Of a stretch of DNA of 64,000 bases, positions 48,697 to 63,600 are shown piece by piece. Source of the DNA: Doris montereyensis (taxonomy: Eukaryota > Mollusca > Gastropoda > Nudibranchia > Dorididae). The stretch is from contig JAXRKP010000213.1 in NCBI GenBank assembly GCA_037039925.1, positions 320,001-384,000 of the forward strand. Reading direction: 5' to 3'. Position numbers and translations under genes: made by a program. The notes under the pieces are model-generated. The model was given only the letters and a program-made list of their open reading frames with translations, did no database searches and was not told the DNA's origin. Numbering within the stretch: position 1 is the stretch's first letter; each line of letters opens with the position of its first letter.

Positions 48697-51600
48697 CTGA
48701 GAACAGAGATACAGAGGATTGCATGAACTAACTGCTGTGCAGCAACAAAAAACGGGCATCATTCCATAAAAAAATTCAATTAATTTCAACTTTATCTGTT
48801 TAGAATAAGCGAAAGCTTTTGGTACAGTACTTAGCGCCTAAATGCCTGCCGCCATAATGCCCGTTTCTCCAAAATGTCCTTTCTGAACGCCAGTTTCAAA
48901 ATCAAACTTTCCCCCTAAATGCCGGGTGTCAACGGCAACTTCAGGCATAAATCATCTTCTCCAAATTATCTTAAACTATGTCGGCACAGTAATGACCGCC
49001 TAAATGCCCAGTGCTTGGGAAGCAAACAAATTGGGCATTTAGGCAAAAGAAGGTCAGGGGCAACAGTTTAGGGGAAGGCCTATTTCTGTAAAGTTGGGTT
49101 TCCCTAGTGACTTATCAATATCGTCCAGGGTTTGAAGCTTCTTTTGTAAATCATTTCCTGGTTTATTCATTTTTTTCAAGATGTAGATCTGTATGTAGCT
49201 GTGCAAAATTCAAGGTGTTGCTATGGAGGCTAAGAAGAGAAAACGGACCTCATGCAGTGTTTTCACATTAACTGGCATAGCCCACACTACAATCACGTAA
49301 CTTATTTAATCACAAGACCTATGATTTAAGTAATTATGCAAATTTGGATAAAGAAAAGCCTCATCCGATGGGACCAATGTGTGAATAAATTAACACGAAT
49401 CTTACTACTCCTTCGATTCATAATCCTCATGTTAAAATTAAGACAACAGACAGACAAGGATACAGATTCATAGCCAGATCGTTTGTTTTGGAAAAGTCAT
49501 CAGGTGTACAAAAAATTTAATGCGAGAAAAAGGGACACCTTGAAACCATTAAGCTCTTTAATTAACACTGAGGTAGTGAGCTCACTGAGGATGGGTTGAC
49601 CGTCTCTCGCCACAAAGACCCGAAGTCACATTAGACACGGCCAATACAGCAATAAAACTGTTCACACCTTGTCCCTCGATTGCTATGAGCGCCTGGTCTC
49701 AAGACTCCAGGTGATTGCATGCCACTTACGACATCAAGAAAGAGACGTGGGCGGAGTCTGGAAGACTGTTCAATTCTAATGGCCCGATGACCAAACAGTG
49801 ATCCAATGGGACAAAGGATGTGGTACATTGGGTGGATTTATGAAAAGAAGATTAGTCAACGTTTAGAACATTAGGGCCAACAATGGATAGGTAACGAAAG
49901 GTGGTTGTAATGCATGGCACCTTGTTGACGGCATATGCCCAATTAGATTAGCGATCGGAATACACGTATGATAAAACAGAATATTTAACCCTTAACCCGC
50001 TAAGCCATTTCGCTCCCTATGTAATCACCAGTCCTAAGTTTTAAAAAAATGAAATTTCATGAAATTTGAGGTTTTATATGTAAAAAATCATAACTTTGTA
50101 ACCACACATGATAAAGCAATGAAATTTCCAGGATGGCCAGAGGGATGGACAAGCTACATATCAAAATGATTGAATATGCAAATTAGGTCACATAACAATG
50201 GCATAAGCACTTGTTCTTCTAAGACCTGAGCTGCATATCTGTTTGTTTCCTCCCTGATTGTATCAATTACTATATCAGGACAAACAGTTTGAAAAAAGCC
50301 AGGGGCTTGTCTTCTGTCTCCATATCTGGATCAATTGTTATATTTTGGGGCCCTGTCTGATTTGGATTGAAATCCATGATCCATTCTCTAGGATTAATAG
50401 CTTCATCTTCACTTAGAATCTCCCAATTCCACTCATCATCACCAGTAATACGTCTCCTCCTAGAAATTGAAGCTCTTTTCATTTTAGCACTATTGCCATT
50501 GTCACCCGCTTCATCAACGATGTTTTGATTTGGATGGCTCTGATCCGAATCTGTATCACTTGAACTTGAACTAGATCTAGAATTATCTGTTTCGTGAAAA
50601 TACTGATCTCCTGAATCGGCATCATGCTGATAAATGTCATTGTCATCATCGGATTCCATGTCAGAAATGTAAACAAACGATAAACTGGTAAACAACACCA
50701 ATAAAAGAGCTAAAAGATCAATAGATTAACAAATTTCGATGTGAAAAAAAATTAGAAAAGTAGTGTAACGTGTGTCAAGCCAAGGGAGGCTACTCCCGTA
50801 ATTCTAAATCTACGCACTTTTTAGTATTCCCTCTTTAAAAGAGGTCTATCACAGAATCGCCTTTTAGCAAGCTCAGCATTCAGCCTATTGGCGAGGTTAG
50901 CGTGTTAAGGGTTAATCAATTACGGATGTATTTTATGATACTTTGGAGAAAAAGATACATGCAGTTGCCGTTGAGATCGGGTATTTAGGCGAATATCTTG
51001 GTTTTGAAACGGGCATTCAAAGGGGCAATTTATGTAGAAAAAAATCGGTTTCACAGAAATTGCGGGCATTTAGGTGAAATGGACATTCAAGCGGCCGTCT
51101 CCACTGTGCCTTCGCGGCTTCATAGCGAGCAATGGCCAACCCACTGGCGTGTTCATCACCTAAGCTTTATGAAAGAACTGAATGGTTTTCAGGTGTCTCT
51201 ATTTCTCACATTATATTTTACATAACACTGAGAACTCTTCTACTCCTTAAACAAACGACCTAGTTTTGAATCTTCCTCCTTGTCTGTCAATTTTTTACCC
51301 AGACTGATTTTTCGTCCAGATGCCTGTTTCGCTAAATGCCCGTTTTCCAAACACCCAAAAACGCAACAATGATAATAATGACCAAAACATTTTTTTAATT
51401 ATGATTATTGGATGATGGTAACAGTTACTACTGATGATGAAACAGCTGTATTTGAATAAAGGTAAATTAAACGAAAACACAATATCAAAAAATGAACAAA
51501 AAGAATGTAGGTTTGTGGAAGCTCAAACTAGTAAATGTAGCAATGCTGTCATTTGCTGATGGTTTAGTTCTGTTTGGAAAATCAGAAAGGGACCCTCAGT

Positions 51601-54600
51601 CGAATATCAACATGATGAATACTGAATAAAGGAAGAATGTGAATAAATGCAAAGAAATCTAGTTACTAGGGAAGCTAAAACACAAAATCTTAAATTGGGC
51701 AGGGAGAATTGAGAACAAGTTCAAAGGTTCAATTACCTCGGAGTAATGATTAACTCAGAGGGAAAACTAAGAGAAGAAATCAGTCAGAGAATCAAAAAGC
51801 AAGTGCAATACATAACCATCTAGGAAAGGCATTTGTAGGTAAGCAAGAATTGTCAACAAAAACCTAAAAGACAGTATACAATACAATTTATTGTCCTACT
51901 CTCCTCTATGGCAGTGAAACCTGGACCTTAGACAGTAGGGAATACAGTAAAGTACAAGCAGCTGACATGAAATATCTAAGAAGAGTAGTAGGGGAAACTA
52001 AAAGAGACAAAATCAGAAAGACAACAATAAGAGATTAAACCAAAGAAGATGGCATTAAAACTAAGATAAAAATAAATCAACTGAGATGGTTTGGGCAAGT
52101 AAACAGAATGAATGACAATAGAATAGCTAAATCAGTATACAATGTTAAAACCCAAGGTAAAAAACCAAAAGGCAGACCTCAGAGAAAGTGGGAAGAAGAT
52201 ATAAGAGGCATCAACCATAGAAATTTAACTTTTTTGGAAGGAAACAGAAAATGTCTGGACAGGGCATCCTGGAGAAAATTCATCTCGGCATCTGAACCCA
52301 TACACCGAAAGGTAAAATGGGAACTGATAAAGAAAGAAAGAAAGCTTTATATTGGATTTGAGGTTGATGGGGCATATTAAATCACTATTTGCTGACCCAC
52401 CCTTGGTTTTTGGCAATGCTTCCCAGAGTCGGTGCATCACGTTAACTGACTTCACTCACCACAACTACCCGTTTCAGCTGATAGCTGGCTCTGAAATACT
52501 AAGCACTGATTAGACAAAAACCATCAAGATGTTCCGCCCCCTCACTCAAAGGAAGATAACTCTCAACTCTCAGCTGCTGTCAATCAAGCGTATCAACCAA
52601 TAGATTTTGAAGCATACGTTACGATGACCAGCCGGTGACTATCATACACCTTTTCAAATGAAAACGTTTTCATGAAGCCAATTATATGCCCCGCTGGCGA
52701 TTATACGACCTTTTATTTTAAAACAGGTGGCATTGTTTTGATTATACACCCTTTAAAAAAAAAGAAATGCCTCTAGTTTGAATTTTGAGCACAGCTAGCG
52801 CGTTTGTCTAAACTATACGAAAATGTTAAAAAGTGATTTTTGATTAAATTCGATTATGCGCCCTTTCAAATGAAAATGGCAGCATAAGTGGGGAGACTCC
52901 GATATCATCACACTTTTTATTTTTAAAGTATCTCCAAAACGGTCTTGTGTTTTTCTTGAAGTCCCTTGAGGATGATATTATTTGTGACTTCATATTCTGC
53001 TTTTCTCATCTCTTGTTTGGTAGTTGAAAGTCTTGGTAGGCCGTCCAGGTTTTGCTGACCTTTTCTTGCCTGTATAATTTGGCTTTACCCCGTAAGGGTC
53101 GTCGTATTCGGTTGTTTAGACAGGGAAGGAGATAACATTTTTCCTTTTCTTATATGGAATGTAGCTTTCAATTATGCCTCCAGTGATTTGGGTATATGAA
53201 AGTCGTAGTATTTTCCGTATATTTCTTCATTACTATCGTTGACATCCTGGTAAGATCATATTTCAATGAAGTCCAAACAGCCTTTCTATATTGGTAGCAT
53301 ATCTTGGGCATTTGTTTTAAGTGAATGATAAGAGAATTATAAATAAATCAATATACAATGCTAAAAAAACCCAAGGTAAAAGACTGAAAGGTAGACCTCA
53401 GAGAAAGTGGGAAAAGGATATAAAAGAGGCACTAAGCAAAGAAATTTAACATTCACATAAGGAAACATAAATTGACAGGATAGCCTGGAGAAAGAGCATT
53501 TTAGGCATCTAAACCCATACACCAGAAGACAGAATGGGAACTGATATAGAAAGAAGAAAAGAAAGAAAGGAATATAAATTTAATACAAATAAATTTATTT
53601 CCGAATTAAAATGAAGCAGAATTTAAAAGGCTACATTAAATCGTATCTCATAATTCTTCCCCAGATTAATGAAAATTACAATGAACAGAAATTGTGACAT
53701 TTTAGATATGTTTTTTTATCATCAAAGTTTGAGAGAAAGAACTTTACCGGCAAAAAAGTTATTTTGGCCATGGCTTCCAAAGCACATATTTTGTTTTCCG
53801 ACACTCCAATCCTGATCATGCTGCCAATAGACCTCACACACTCAGTCATCGGATTTCCTGGAGGACAAGGGATATATAATCAATTAACGATGTAGGGATT
53901 AATATTGTTTTATTTGATTTACCCACATCCACAGCCAAGGTGACCTCAGGGGTTTTTGGTAGTGTAGAATTTTAATTTTTTTTGCCCAGACTGCCTTGTA
54001 TGTAAATAGCCAAGGGATCTTTAACTTGCAGAGTGTTCAAATCTGCAAATGTCCGTCTCCGATAGGTCTAGGTGTCGATCCCCCTACCTGGACCAGAGGG
54101 GTAGCTTTCACTCAAGAAAAAAACTCATGAAAATTATTCAACTGTTGGTGGGGCTTGAACCCAATACCTTTTGGTTGAGAGGTCCACACCTTGCCTCTGG
54201 ACTACTGAGGCCCCCAAGTTTGTTCCTTTGAATTAACCTTGTCCATCATGGCGGTCATCTAGGGTTCGTAGCTGACTAATATTACTGACGACTGTCCATA
54301 CACAACATAAAGCACTTTAAAAAATCGAAGCTTTCGAAAATATTTGTAAATATTGTAAAATTAGTCATTGTGTTCAAAATTGATACGTATTTAGTACTCT
54401 AGCAAAAATAGTTTCTAGATCATTATTCCGAAAGAGTTTGTAGATGCTGCCCTCGGAATAATACTTCATTCGTATATCGATCAGATCAGAGCACTTTATT
54501 AAAACATGTTTAATAGTGAAAAGACAGGTCCTCCGAGAACATAAACATTAAAACATTTGTGGCTGAAAACCTTCCAACACAGGGGGATGGCTATGATCAC

Positions 54601-57600
54601 ACAAATTACAACACAGGGGATGGCTATGATCACACAAATTACAACACACAGGGGGATGGGGATGGCTATGATCACACAAATTACAACACAGGGGGATGGC
54701 TATGATCACACAAATTACAACACAGGGGGATGGCTATGATCACACAAATTACAACACAGGGGGATGGCTATGATCACACAAATTACATTGTAGCCTCCAG
54801 TCATCAAAGGCATATTACGCCCGCCTTTTCCGTAGTCCTCTTTATTTTTTACTCTTTTCTGTAAGAGCTGCACTGGTTTCTCCAGCTATTTAGACATGTG
54901 TCTCTGTTTAACTAGGCTTGTATAACTAACACATCCCAGAAATATTCAGTACAGTAACTTAAATGTCACTGATGATATACATACATGACATCAAATTGTA
55001 ATTCTTTTGTTCAAACAGAGTTTAGCCCCAGAAGACCTGGCATAGCTTGGAATGTGTCCATATCTATATGTAGTTCTCATGTGTAAAGTGATCCAGTTTG
55101 TCTCCATTAAAAGCGCAGATTAGGTGTGTTAGATGTGTATGTCACATGTGCATGCGGCACAAGACTACCATGTGAACACAGTGTATAAGACCCCTTGTTT
55201 TCTAACTGCTACCATGTGAGCACACTGTATAAGACCACCTTGTTTTCTACCTACCATATGAACACACTGTATAAGACCACCTTGTTTTCTAACTGCTACC
55301 ATATGAACACACTGTATAAGACCCCCTTGTTTTCTAACTGCTACCATATGAACACACTGTATAAGACCACCTTGTTTTCTAACTGCTACCATATGAACAC
55401 ACTGTATAAGACCACCTTGTTTTCTAACTGCTACCATGTGAACACACTGTATAAGACCCCCTTGTTTTCTAACTGCTACCATGTGAACACAGTGTATAAG
55501 ACCCCCTTGTTTTCTACCTGCTACCATGTGAACACACTGTATAAGACCACCTTGTTTTCTAGCTGCTACCATGTGAACACACTGTATAAGACCACCTTGT
55601 TTTCTATCTGCTACCATGTGAACACACTGTATAAGACCACCGTGTTTTCTAACTGCTACCATGTGAACACACTGTATAAGACCACACTTGTTTTTCTACC
55701 TGCTACCATGTGAACACAGTGTATAAGACCACCTTGTTTCTACCTGCTACCATGTGTTCTCCCTTGTGTTCTACCACCATATGAACACACTGTATAAGAC
55801 CACCTTGTTTTCTAGCTGCTACCATGTGAACACACTGTCTAAGACCACCTTGTTTTCTAGCTGCTATCATGTGAACACACTGTATAAGACCACCTTTGTT
55901 GTCTAACTGCTACCATGTGAACACAGTGTATAAGACCCCCTTGTTTTCTAGCTGCTACAATGTGAACACACTGTTTTCTATAAGACTGTATAAGACCCCT
56001 TGTTTTCTAGCTGCTACCATGTGAACACACTGTATAAGACCTTGTTTTCCCCTTACCATGTTGTCTATCTGCTACCATGTGAACACAGTGTATAAGACCC
56101 CCTTGTTTTCTACCTGCTACCATGTGAACACACTGTATAAGACCACCTTGTTTTCTAAGCTGCTACCATGTGACACACTGTATAAGACCACCTTGTTTTC
56201 TAGCTGCTATCATGTGAACACACTGTATAAGACCACCTTGTTTTCTAACTGCTACCATATGAACACACTGTATAAGACCACCTTGTTTTCTAACTGCTAC
56301 CATGTGAACACAGTGTATAAGACCACCTTGTTTTCTAACTGCTACCATGTGAACACAGTGTATAAGACCACCTTGTTTTCTAACTGCTACCATGTGAACA
56401 CACTGTATAAGACCACCTTGTTTTCTAACCTACCATGTGAACACACTGTATAAGACCACCTTGTTTTTTTCTACCTGCTACCATATGAACACACTGTATA
56501 AGACCACCTTGTTTTCTACCTACCATATGAACACACTGTATAAGACCACCTTGTTTTCTACCCTACCATATGAACACATATGAACTTGTTTTCTACCTAC
56601 CATATAAGACCACCTTGTTTTCTACCTGCCACCATATGAACACACTGTATAAGACCACCTTGTTTTCTAAGACCACCTTGTTTTCTACCTACCATGTGAA
56701 CACACTGTATAAGACCACCTTGTTTTCTAGCTGCTGCTGAACACACTGTATAAGACCACCTTGTTTTCTAGCTGCTACCATGTGAACACACTGTCTAAGA
56801 CCACCTTGTTTTCTAGCTGCTATCATGTGAACACACTGTATGACCACCTTGTTTTCTAGCTGCTACCATATGAACACACTGTATAAGACCACCTTGTTTT
56901 CTACCTGTTACCATGTGAACACACTGTATAAGACCACCTTGTTTTCTAGCTGCTACATTTTACCTCAGGACCTCCAGTTTGCTTAGTCTTTAAATACATT
57001 CAGATCCCGTCACAAAACGCACTACTTTTGTAAAAGTTTTTAATTTGATTGAATATTAATCCAGTGTGGGTTCAGAGAAAAGTCTAGACATCTTTCATGT
57101 AACATGTCTGTGTAATATAGTGTGTTGGTGTACTTGTAATGTGCCTTGAGCCCTCCGGAGGAAAGGTGCACAGTAAATTTGCTTATTATTATGACAGGGA
57201 TGTAAATGACAAATGAAAAAAAAAAAATCTTAAAGTCTCTGAAATGTGAAACTTTCAGACACCGAACACATCCTGTACCGTATTTAATCTCACGTTTCCT
57301 GATATAACTAGAAAGGAATTCATCATCACAATCTTAAGTTGACAGCCAGAATTTGTTCTTAGACTTAGACATCTACTGGCAAATCCTGATCATTAAACCT
57401 AAATTTTTGACAGGTCATCCCCAATTTGTTAAATTGTCTAGATCTACATTCTGGAGCTAGCTTACATTATGGGAACGTTACATTATGGCCTAGGGTTGTC
57501 AAACAGTCATAATAAAAATCTTGATCTAGAATCTAGGTCACTTCACTCAAGCAGATCGATCTTAATCTTGTCTAGCTCTAGATCTAGATGAGACAATTAC

Positions 57601-60600
57601 ATCTCAATAACCCACAAATTATAACATAAATCACAAATAACGCAAATAGCAAATAGGAAATAACTTAGCATCCATTTTCCTGGAATGAAAGAATGAAAAA
57701 TCATTGACCGCAGATCACATTCACAACTGAACCTTATACGACTGCAGAGAGGCAAGAGGCAAGAGGCAAGTCAATGCATCTCAACATTGTCTAAATCTAT
57801 CCCAAAATCCTTTGAGCGAAAGGCTATTTCCACAACAAATGCGTTCAGTAGTTTTCAGACTAAAAATCTGAAAAATCTCAAAGGAAGTAAAGAAGATTTC
57901 GATTTTTTAAATCTGAAATCTTCTCGTGTGAGTAGTAGGGCCTCACAGATCAGTGTGAAAATTGTAGTTCATTGTGAAAGTGAAAAAGCAGTGTGCTTCC
58001 GCTTATGATTAACATGAAAATCGGCGATGGGCCAGGAGTCGGGAATTTTATCCTGTTGTGCTAAACCATCTCACCTATTCATAACAGCGAACATAGAAGT
58101 ATTTTAGTAAAAGGGAAGAAAAGGAAACTTAAGAGAAAAATATGTTAAAACTAGAAAACCTCAAATAATCTGAAATCAGAGGTAATCTGAAATCAGAGGA
58201 AATGTGAAAGATTTACATCTCTGTTATTATCATTATTATGACTTGTATGGCCAGCTTACTTGAGTAGCATCTGAGCATCCAACTTACCGAGTCGATCGAG
58301 GGCTAACTTTCCCTCAGGCGATGAAGCAATGAAACCAACTGTGTGCACTGCCAAAGATTTCAGAGAAGGGTCGTTTCCATCGACGCTACTTAACACGAGG
58401 TGAACAAACCTTGAAAACTTTGTGAGAACCTCTTTCGGGTGGCTGTGGGCCAGGCCTCCGTAGAATTTTATCAAACCTGCGTGGGATTTTAAGATAAATT
58501 CAAGTTTTAAAATTTAAGATTTAAACAATGGAAAAAACTGCATACAAAATTTGTATAAGACGAGTATGAGTTGTAGATTACAATAGACTTTAGGCTTTCA
58601 AGACATGTGTACATGTATAGCATATACAAAAAAATGGTCAAAATACCTACCAGTACTGGAAAAGAAATAGAAAGAGTATGGTTCTCAGATTCAAATTTTT
58701 TTAAACCTTCTACTAGGAGGCCGAAGAAAAATGTCCTTATGTTTACAAATACAATGGCGAATGGTTTTAATAAGATTCTCAAAATCATTAAACTGACGAC
58801 ATAGAAGGATAATCAAACTTATAGATGACCCTCAACGCATATTCCTCAATCAAAAGAATGAAGAACAAGACAGGAAACAACTGACCATGTTCTGGTTTTG
58901 TCATGAAATTCATTTTAAGGACTGTCATGACTTTGTTGGTCAATCATGAATACTCTAGGGTCAGATTTGTTTACTTAATCGTTTCATTGCAAATGCAAAG
59001 TATCAAATTCGCTGTAGGCGTTGATCTCATGGTGAATCAAAGGGAACTAGCAAGATGAAAGATGGGGGAAGGAATGAAAAGAAAGAAGGAGAATCTATCA
59101 GTAGAACCCACTAACCTCAACCATAAATAATAAAGGACAGCGTTTAAATTTGATTTTTCATATAGAAATCATTTTAATCCTAGAACTAGCCAAAGGCCAA
59201 TCATCGGCCGTTATCAAGGCGTTTCCTTAAAGCCCACTAAAAGTGCGAATACAAAAAATACAGAGCCCAAACCGGAAGATATAATTGATAATGCATACTG
59301 CAACTTCTTGCACTTCAGGCTATTTACAGACGAATCAAAATTAGATTTCTCAGCTGAGATTTTCGCCTCTCGGTTGACTTTACGATGTCATGTCAAGGTG
59401 AAGGACCATCAAACGGTGCTATTTATATTTCTAGGCCATTTAGCACTAGAAATCATCTGTTTGATATCTTTACTAATGGTTAGAGCGATAGTGACGGTAT
59501 TTTTCGATGACATTTACCATGTCAGGGATGACAATAGTAGCTCGAGTGATGAAGGCGAGGTGAAATTTAGGAACAGCGATGAAACTACCGAGGCAGGTAG
59601 ATCTTGAACCTGTAACACAACTTTTAGGTTTAGTATTCATGTCATATTAGTTTTTCTAATGACATAAACACAAAAATGACTTGAAAAAGTCAGTTCATGC
59701 ATAATTTTTGATTTCTTTCTGTTTCTGTAACCAAAATTCAAGCATGTTTCCACTCTTTACACAGTGAAAAATCACACCTTTTTTTCTGGACACTATGCAT
59801 GTATTATAAATAGGTGTGAGAATGTCAATTGATGCCATAAACCCTTATAACTATATATTTTCTGAAAGATCATTGCCTGTAGATTTTGATAAGAAGAAAA
59901 TAAAGTTTCTAAAACGAGCCTAAAGACTTTTATGGGCGTCTGAAAATAGAAATGAAAAAAATAAAAACTACTTCACAGTTCGACAGTAAACGGTCATGGT
60001 CAAAGTCATCATAATTCATCCTTAGCATCTCGTCACCGATGGAAAAGTATTCCCTGACTTATACTTCCTCTTTTGATTTCCAGTTCTTCTATATGCTGTT
60101 GTTTTCTTTTCCTTCAGATGTCTTTATTTCTTTATGCATATGGCCAGTGGATCTTGAGAATCTTTCTTGGCCAGTTGAAGACGAATGACTCTGCAGCTTA
60201 TTGATCGTCTCTTTTGTTAGTTTCAAGTTACCGATCCCTAGAGAAGGGCGCTCTTGACACTCCTATTGAAAATCTTAATTTTTGTTGCTGTCCTAATGCT
60301 TCCTGCTACAGAAACGCCAAATAGAACAGTAACATATTCTGTCATAAATCCAACAAAGAACTTTATGCAATGTCAAAAAGCCAATGAATCATCTTTAGGA
60401 GCATTCATCTAGACAGTAATGTTACTACACTTAAACCTCATTATCCCTCCCCTACTAGACCGGACGCTAGCCTGTCACAATTTCTTACTACCCACCCAGT
60501 GCTGATACAATTTACACCGGGTCAATTGAGAAAATGTGTGTTTAGTGTCTTTCCCAAGGAAAGCAAAGTCAGATGGCGCATTTCTGGGATTTGAATCTAG

Positions 60601-63600
60601 AACGTCACGATCCCAAGTTCAGCAGCCTTACCACTAGGACACCAATACCACATCTACATATATATGTATATTAACTTGTCCAAACCGCCCCGTTCTTCTG
60701 TTCACCACAACGCGAGTGCAGATTTCGATAATTTTCAGTCCCTCTTCACCTCGGCCCCTCTCCTCTACACAACGTAGTAGCGTAATATAGCTTACACTAT
60801 TGGACAGATCTATTCAAGCCCTTTCCAACTATGTGTGTTGAGACAGGGAATGTGTAATACAATGTGCTCTCACACTCTAGTAAACAAGGGTGGTCAGACT
60901 TAAAAAATCAGTGACGAGCCGGTGAAAACCCAGCTCGCCAGACACCCCTCTCTCTTTCTTCGCATTACGCAATAGCTCAATGAATGATAGTCAGCTCTGA
61001 TTGGTCGAATCAGATTGTGCTAAAAATAGACTTTACAATGATATCCATTACTCCCGCTGATGTCAAAGTTAAGAGCTCATCTGAGGCCATGAAACCTTTC
61101 CTGCCTACTGCGATCGAATGCGATATCAGCCTTGCAGCCTAGTGCGACATCAGCCTCGATGCCTAAAGCGCCCTAATGCATTCTTAGCTTACTCTTCGTC
61201 TTTGTACTCGTATAACAAGATCTTGCAGTGTGTGAGACTCAAATCGACAATGTCGTGATGTGCGAGATTTCCGGCTCTTTTGTGAAAAAACAACATATTT
61301 TTTTCTGCTTTCCATTTTGACTTACGGCGATTGTAAACAAAGCGACACTATTACTTTCAATCAATTTACCGACCTATTCACAAAAGTTACTGACAATTAA
61401 AGGCTCATAATAGTTATATAGTAAGAATATATATTTTCTGAAAGCTTATTTTCTTCTCTAGTTTATTATAATTTCTTTGAAATTGAAAGATGTTTGAGTC
61501 TAAAATTAATTTTAACCGAAGACAGCTTTACTTTTCATCAAAGTTGCATCCCTTTGTTTAGGCACACAGACTGAATAAGAAGTGAAGGGTTAGGCACACA
61601 GACTAGAATTGTGAAGAGCCCTTAGGCAGGAAATGGTTCAAGTTTTTAAACGTTCCGTAGAGCCACATACGTAAGAATCTCAGAGAAAACGAGCCCACCA
61701 AAAAGGAAGCTCATTCCAATTTTGCATTAGAAACTACTAGTGTCATTAAATTTCAACTTTGCGAATTACCGCAATAGAGCTTTGTTTAACACGTCCTCAA
61801 CTGAAACTCAGCATGATCTTCTAATACTTCTAACTAGATCTAGTAAGCGGGACTGACCAGTTGCTCGGCTCAGGCAGTGTGTGCGTCGTCGATTCAGTGC
61901 GTAAATGCTAATTATGCCGTTGTTGCATTTTTTCATTTTCTATATTGATAAAAAGCTGTCTTCTAGCTTTTGGAGAGTTGTGAAAAAAATGTGGGCTTGT
62001 TGTATGTATTCATGACTTTAAGTTTAAGAAGTATGAGTTTTGTGACTGATTGTTTTTACGAGATATAGAAATAGAAGGTTAAATTTGGTTTTGGCCAATT
62101 TGAAAATGTAACAAATTTTCGAAAATTTTAAAATTCGTAACTTAGTTTCATATTGTCTTACAGAAATGATTTGGTATCAAATTACTCAGGTAATAAAGTT
62201 CTTACCAGTGATAGCAATTGCTTTTCCATTGCTTACACTTGAGATTTCAGTTCCAGTGATAGCAATTGCTTTTCCATTGCTTACACTTGAGATTTCAGTT
62301 CCAGTGATAGTAATTACTTTTCCATTGCTTACATTTGAGATTTCGGTTCCAGTGATAGCAATTGCTTTTCCATTGCTTACACTTGAGATTTCAGTTCCAG
62401 TGATAGCAATTGCTTTTCCATTGCTTACATTTGAGATTTCGGTTCCAGTGATAGCAATTGCTTTTCCATTGCTTACATTTGAGATTTCGGTTCCAGTGAT
62501 AGCAATTGCTTTTCCATTGCTTACAATTGAGATTTCGGTTCCAGTGATAGCAATTGCTTTTCCATTGCTTACATTTGAGATTTCGGTTCCAGTGATAGCA
62601 ATTGCTTTTCCATTGCTTACATTTGAGATTTCGGTTCCAGTGATAGCAATTGCTTTTCCATTGCTTACACTTGAGATTTCGGTTCCAGTGATAGCAATTG
62701 CTTTTCCATTGCGTACACTTGAGATTTTAGCTCCAGTGATAGTAATAATTGCTTTTCCATTACTTACACTTGAGATTTCGGTTTGGACTACATATATACG
62801 GTGTATATAATATATATATATAATAAGAGAGAAAAACTAAAAATGTCCCATGAGGAATAAGTACCAGGTAGCAATAAGTTAGCCATTGGATTGTCATGGA
62901 AACCAGATATTAGACTCTCAAGTTTGGTCACAACGCCTGCTGGTCAAGAAAGGTAAGTCCATGCGAACAACGCGCCAGGTCGGAGACAAGTTCGATGGCA
63001 TTGAGCTGAACAAGAATGTCATCGTCTCTCGAAGGGTTTCATTTATCAACTGCTGGAGCAGACCTGACTGTACACACGCTTCCAAAGCTGCGGGAGTTAT
63101 ACAGCTTAGGTCTATGGCCATCTGGGGATGAGATGGAAAGGAAAAAGAACATTGTTTAAATTGAATATATATGAGGGGGTGAGATGTCAAACCCCCTATG
63201 CGCCATTTTTACATATTGTGAGTTGTTTCACCATCTCGCACTTTGAATAAATAGTCTTCTGGTGATGAAATCATTTTTGTTGAAAACTGACTATGTCGTA
63301 TTATAATTCGGCTCTAAACATCAAATTTGATCAGGCTTTGTTTAGAACTTATGGAAGACATAAAATGATTTTCTCAAGTTGTCTTTTTTGGATATAGCGG
63401 TTTTTGTATCTCACCCCCTCACATGTATCATGTATGCTATAAAACTGTATATAAATGTTCGTAACGTACATGGATCTTTTGCTTTACTCATTAAAATCTA
63501 GCCTGCCCACCACATACGGTGATCTTAAGAATGTGCACAGAATGTTGTGATCTGCACACAGGCCTCCTTTTGATCTTCCATCTCTAATAACTAGGTGTTG

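Larger units (their letters stand above)
48830..51365. mobile_element. Fold-back element built on GCCTAAATGCCC motifs, with nested piggyBac copy
   Basis: 48830-48975 matches 50940-51110 in inverted orientation: TTTGGAGA, GTTGCCGTTGA, GGCATTTAGG/GGTATTTAGGCG and TTTTGAAACGGGCATTC-type words in the same order. The words GCCTAAATGCCC or GGGCATTTAGGC recur near 48838, 49010, 49040, 51062 and 51332. A perfect 13-bp hairpin (GCCTAAATGCCCA and its complement) lies at 49009-49055. Nothing coding of its own was recognised. It lies in the last PSMD5 intron. Confidence 0.55.

Noticed and set aside
55165..56453. Long ORFs on both strands with 15-residue repeats
   Set aside because: They arise because a 45-bp minisatellite unit has no stop in those frames; unit indels break them and no gene context exists.
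57787..58008. 73-codon Ser/Lys-rich ORF in a PSMD5 intron
   Set aside because: No motif, antisense in an intron, length within chance expectation.
62166..62810. 214-codon ORF of V-P-V-I-A-I-A-F repeats
   Set aside because: A 48-bp tandem array antisense in a PSMD5 intron; no start context or other coding features. Kept only as a low-interest finding.
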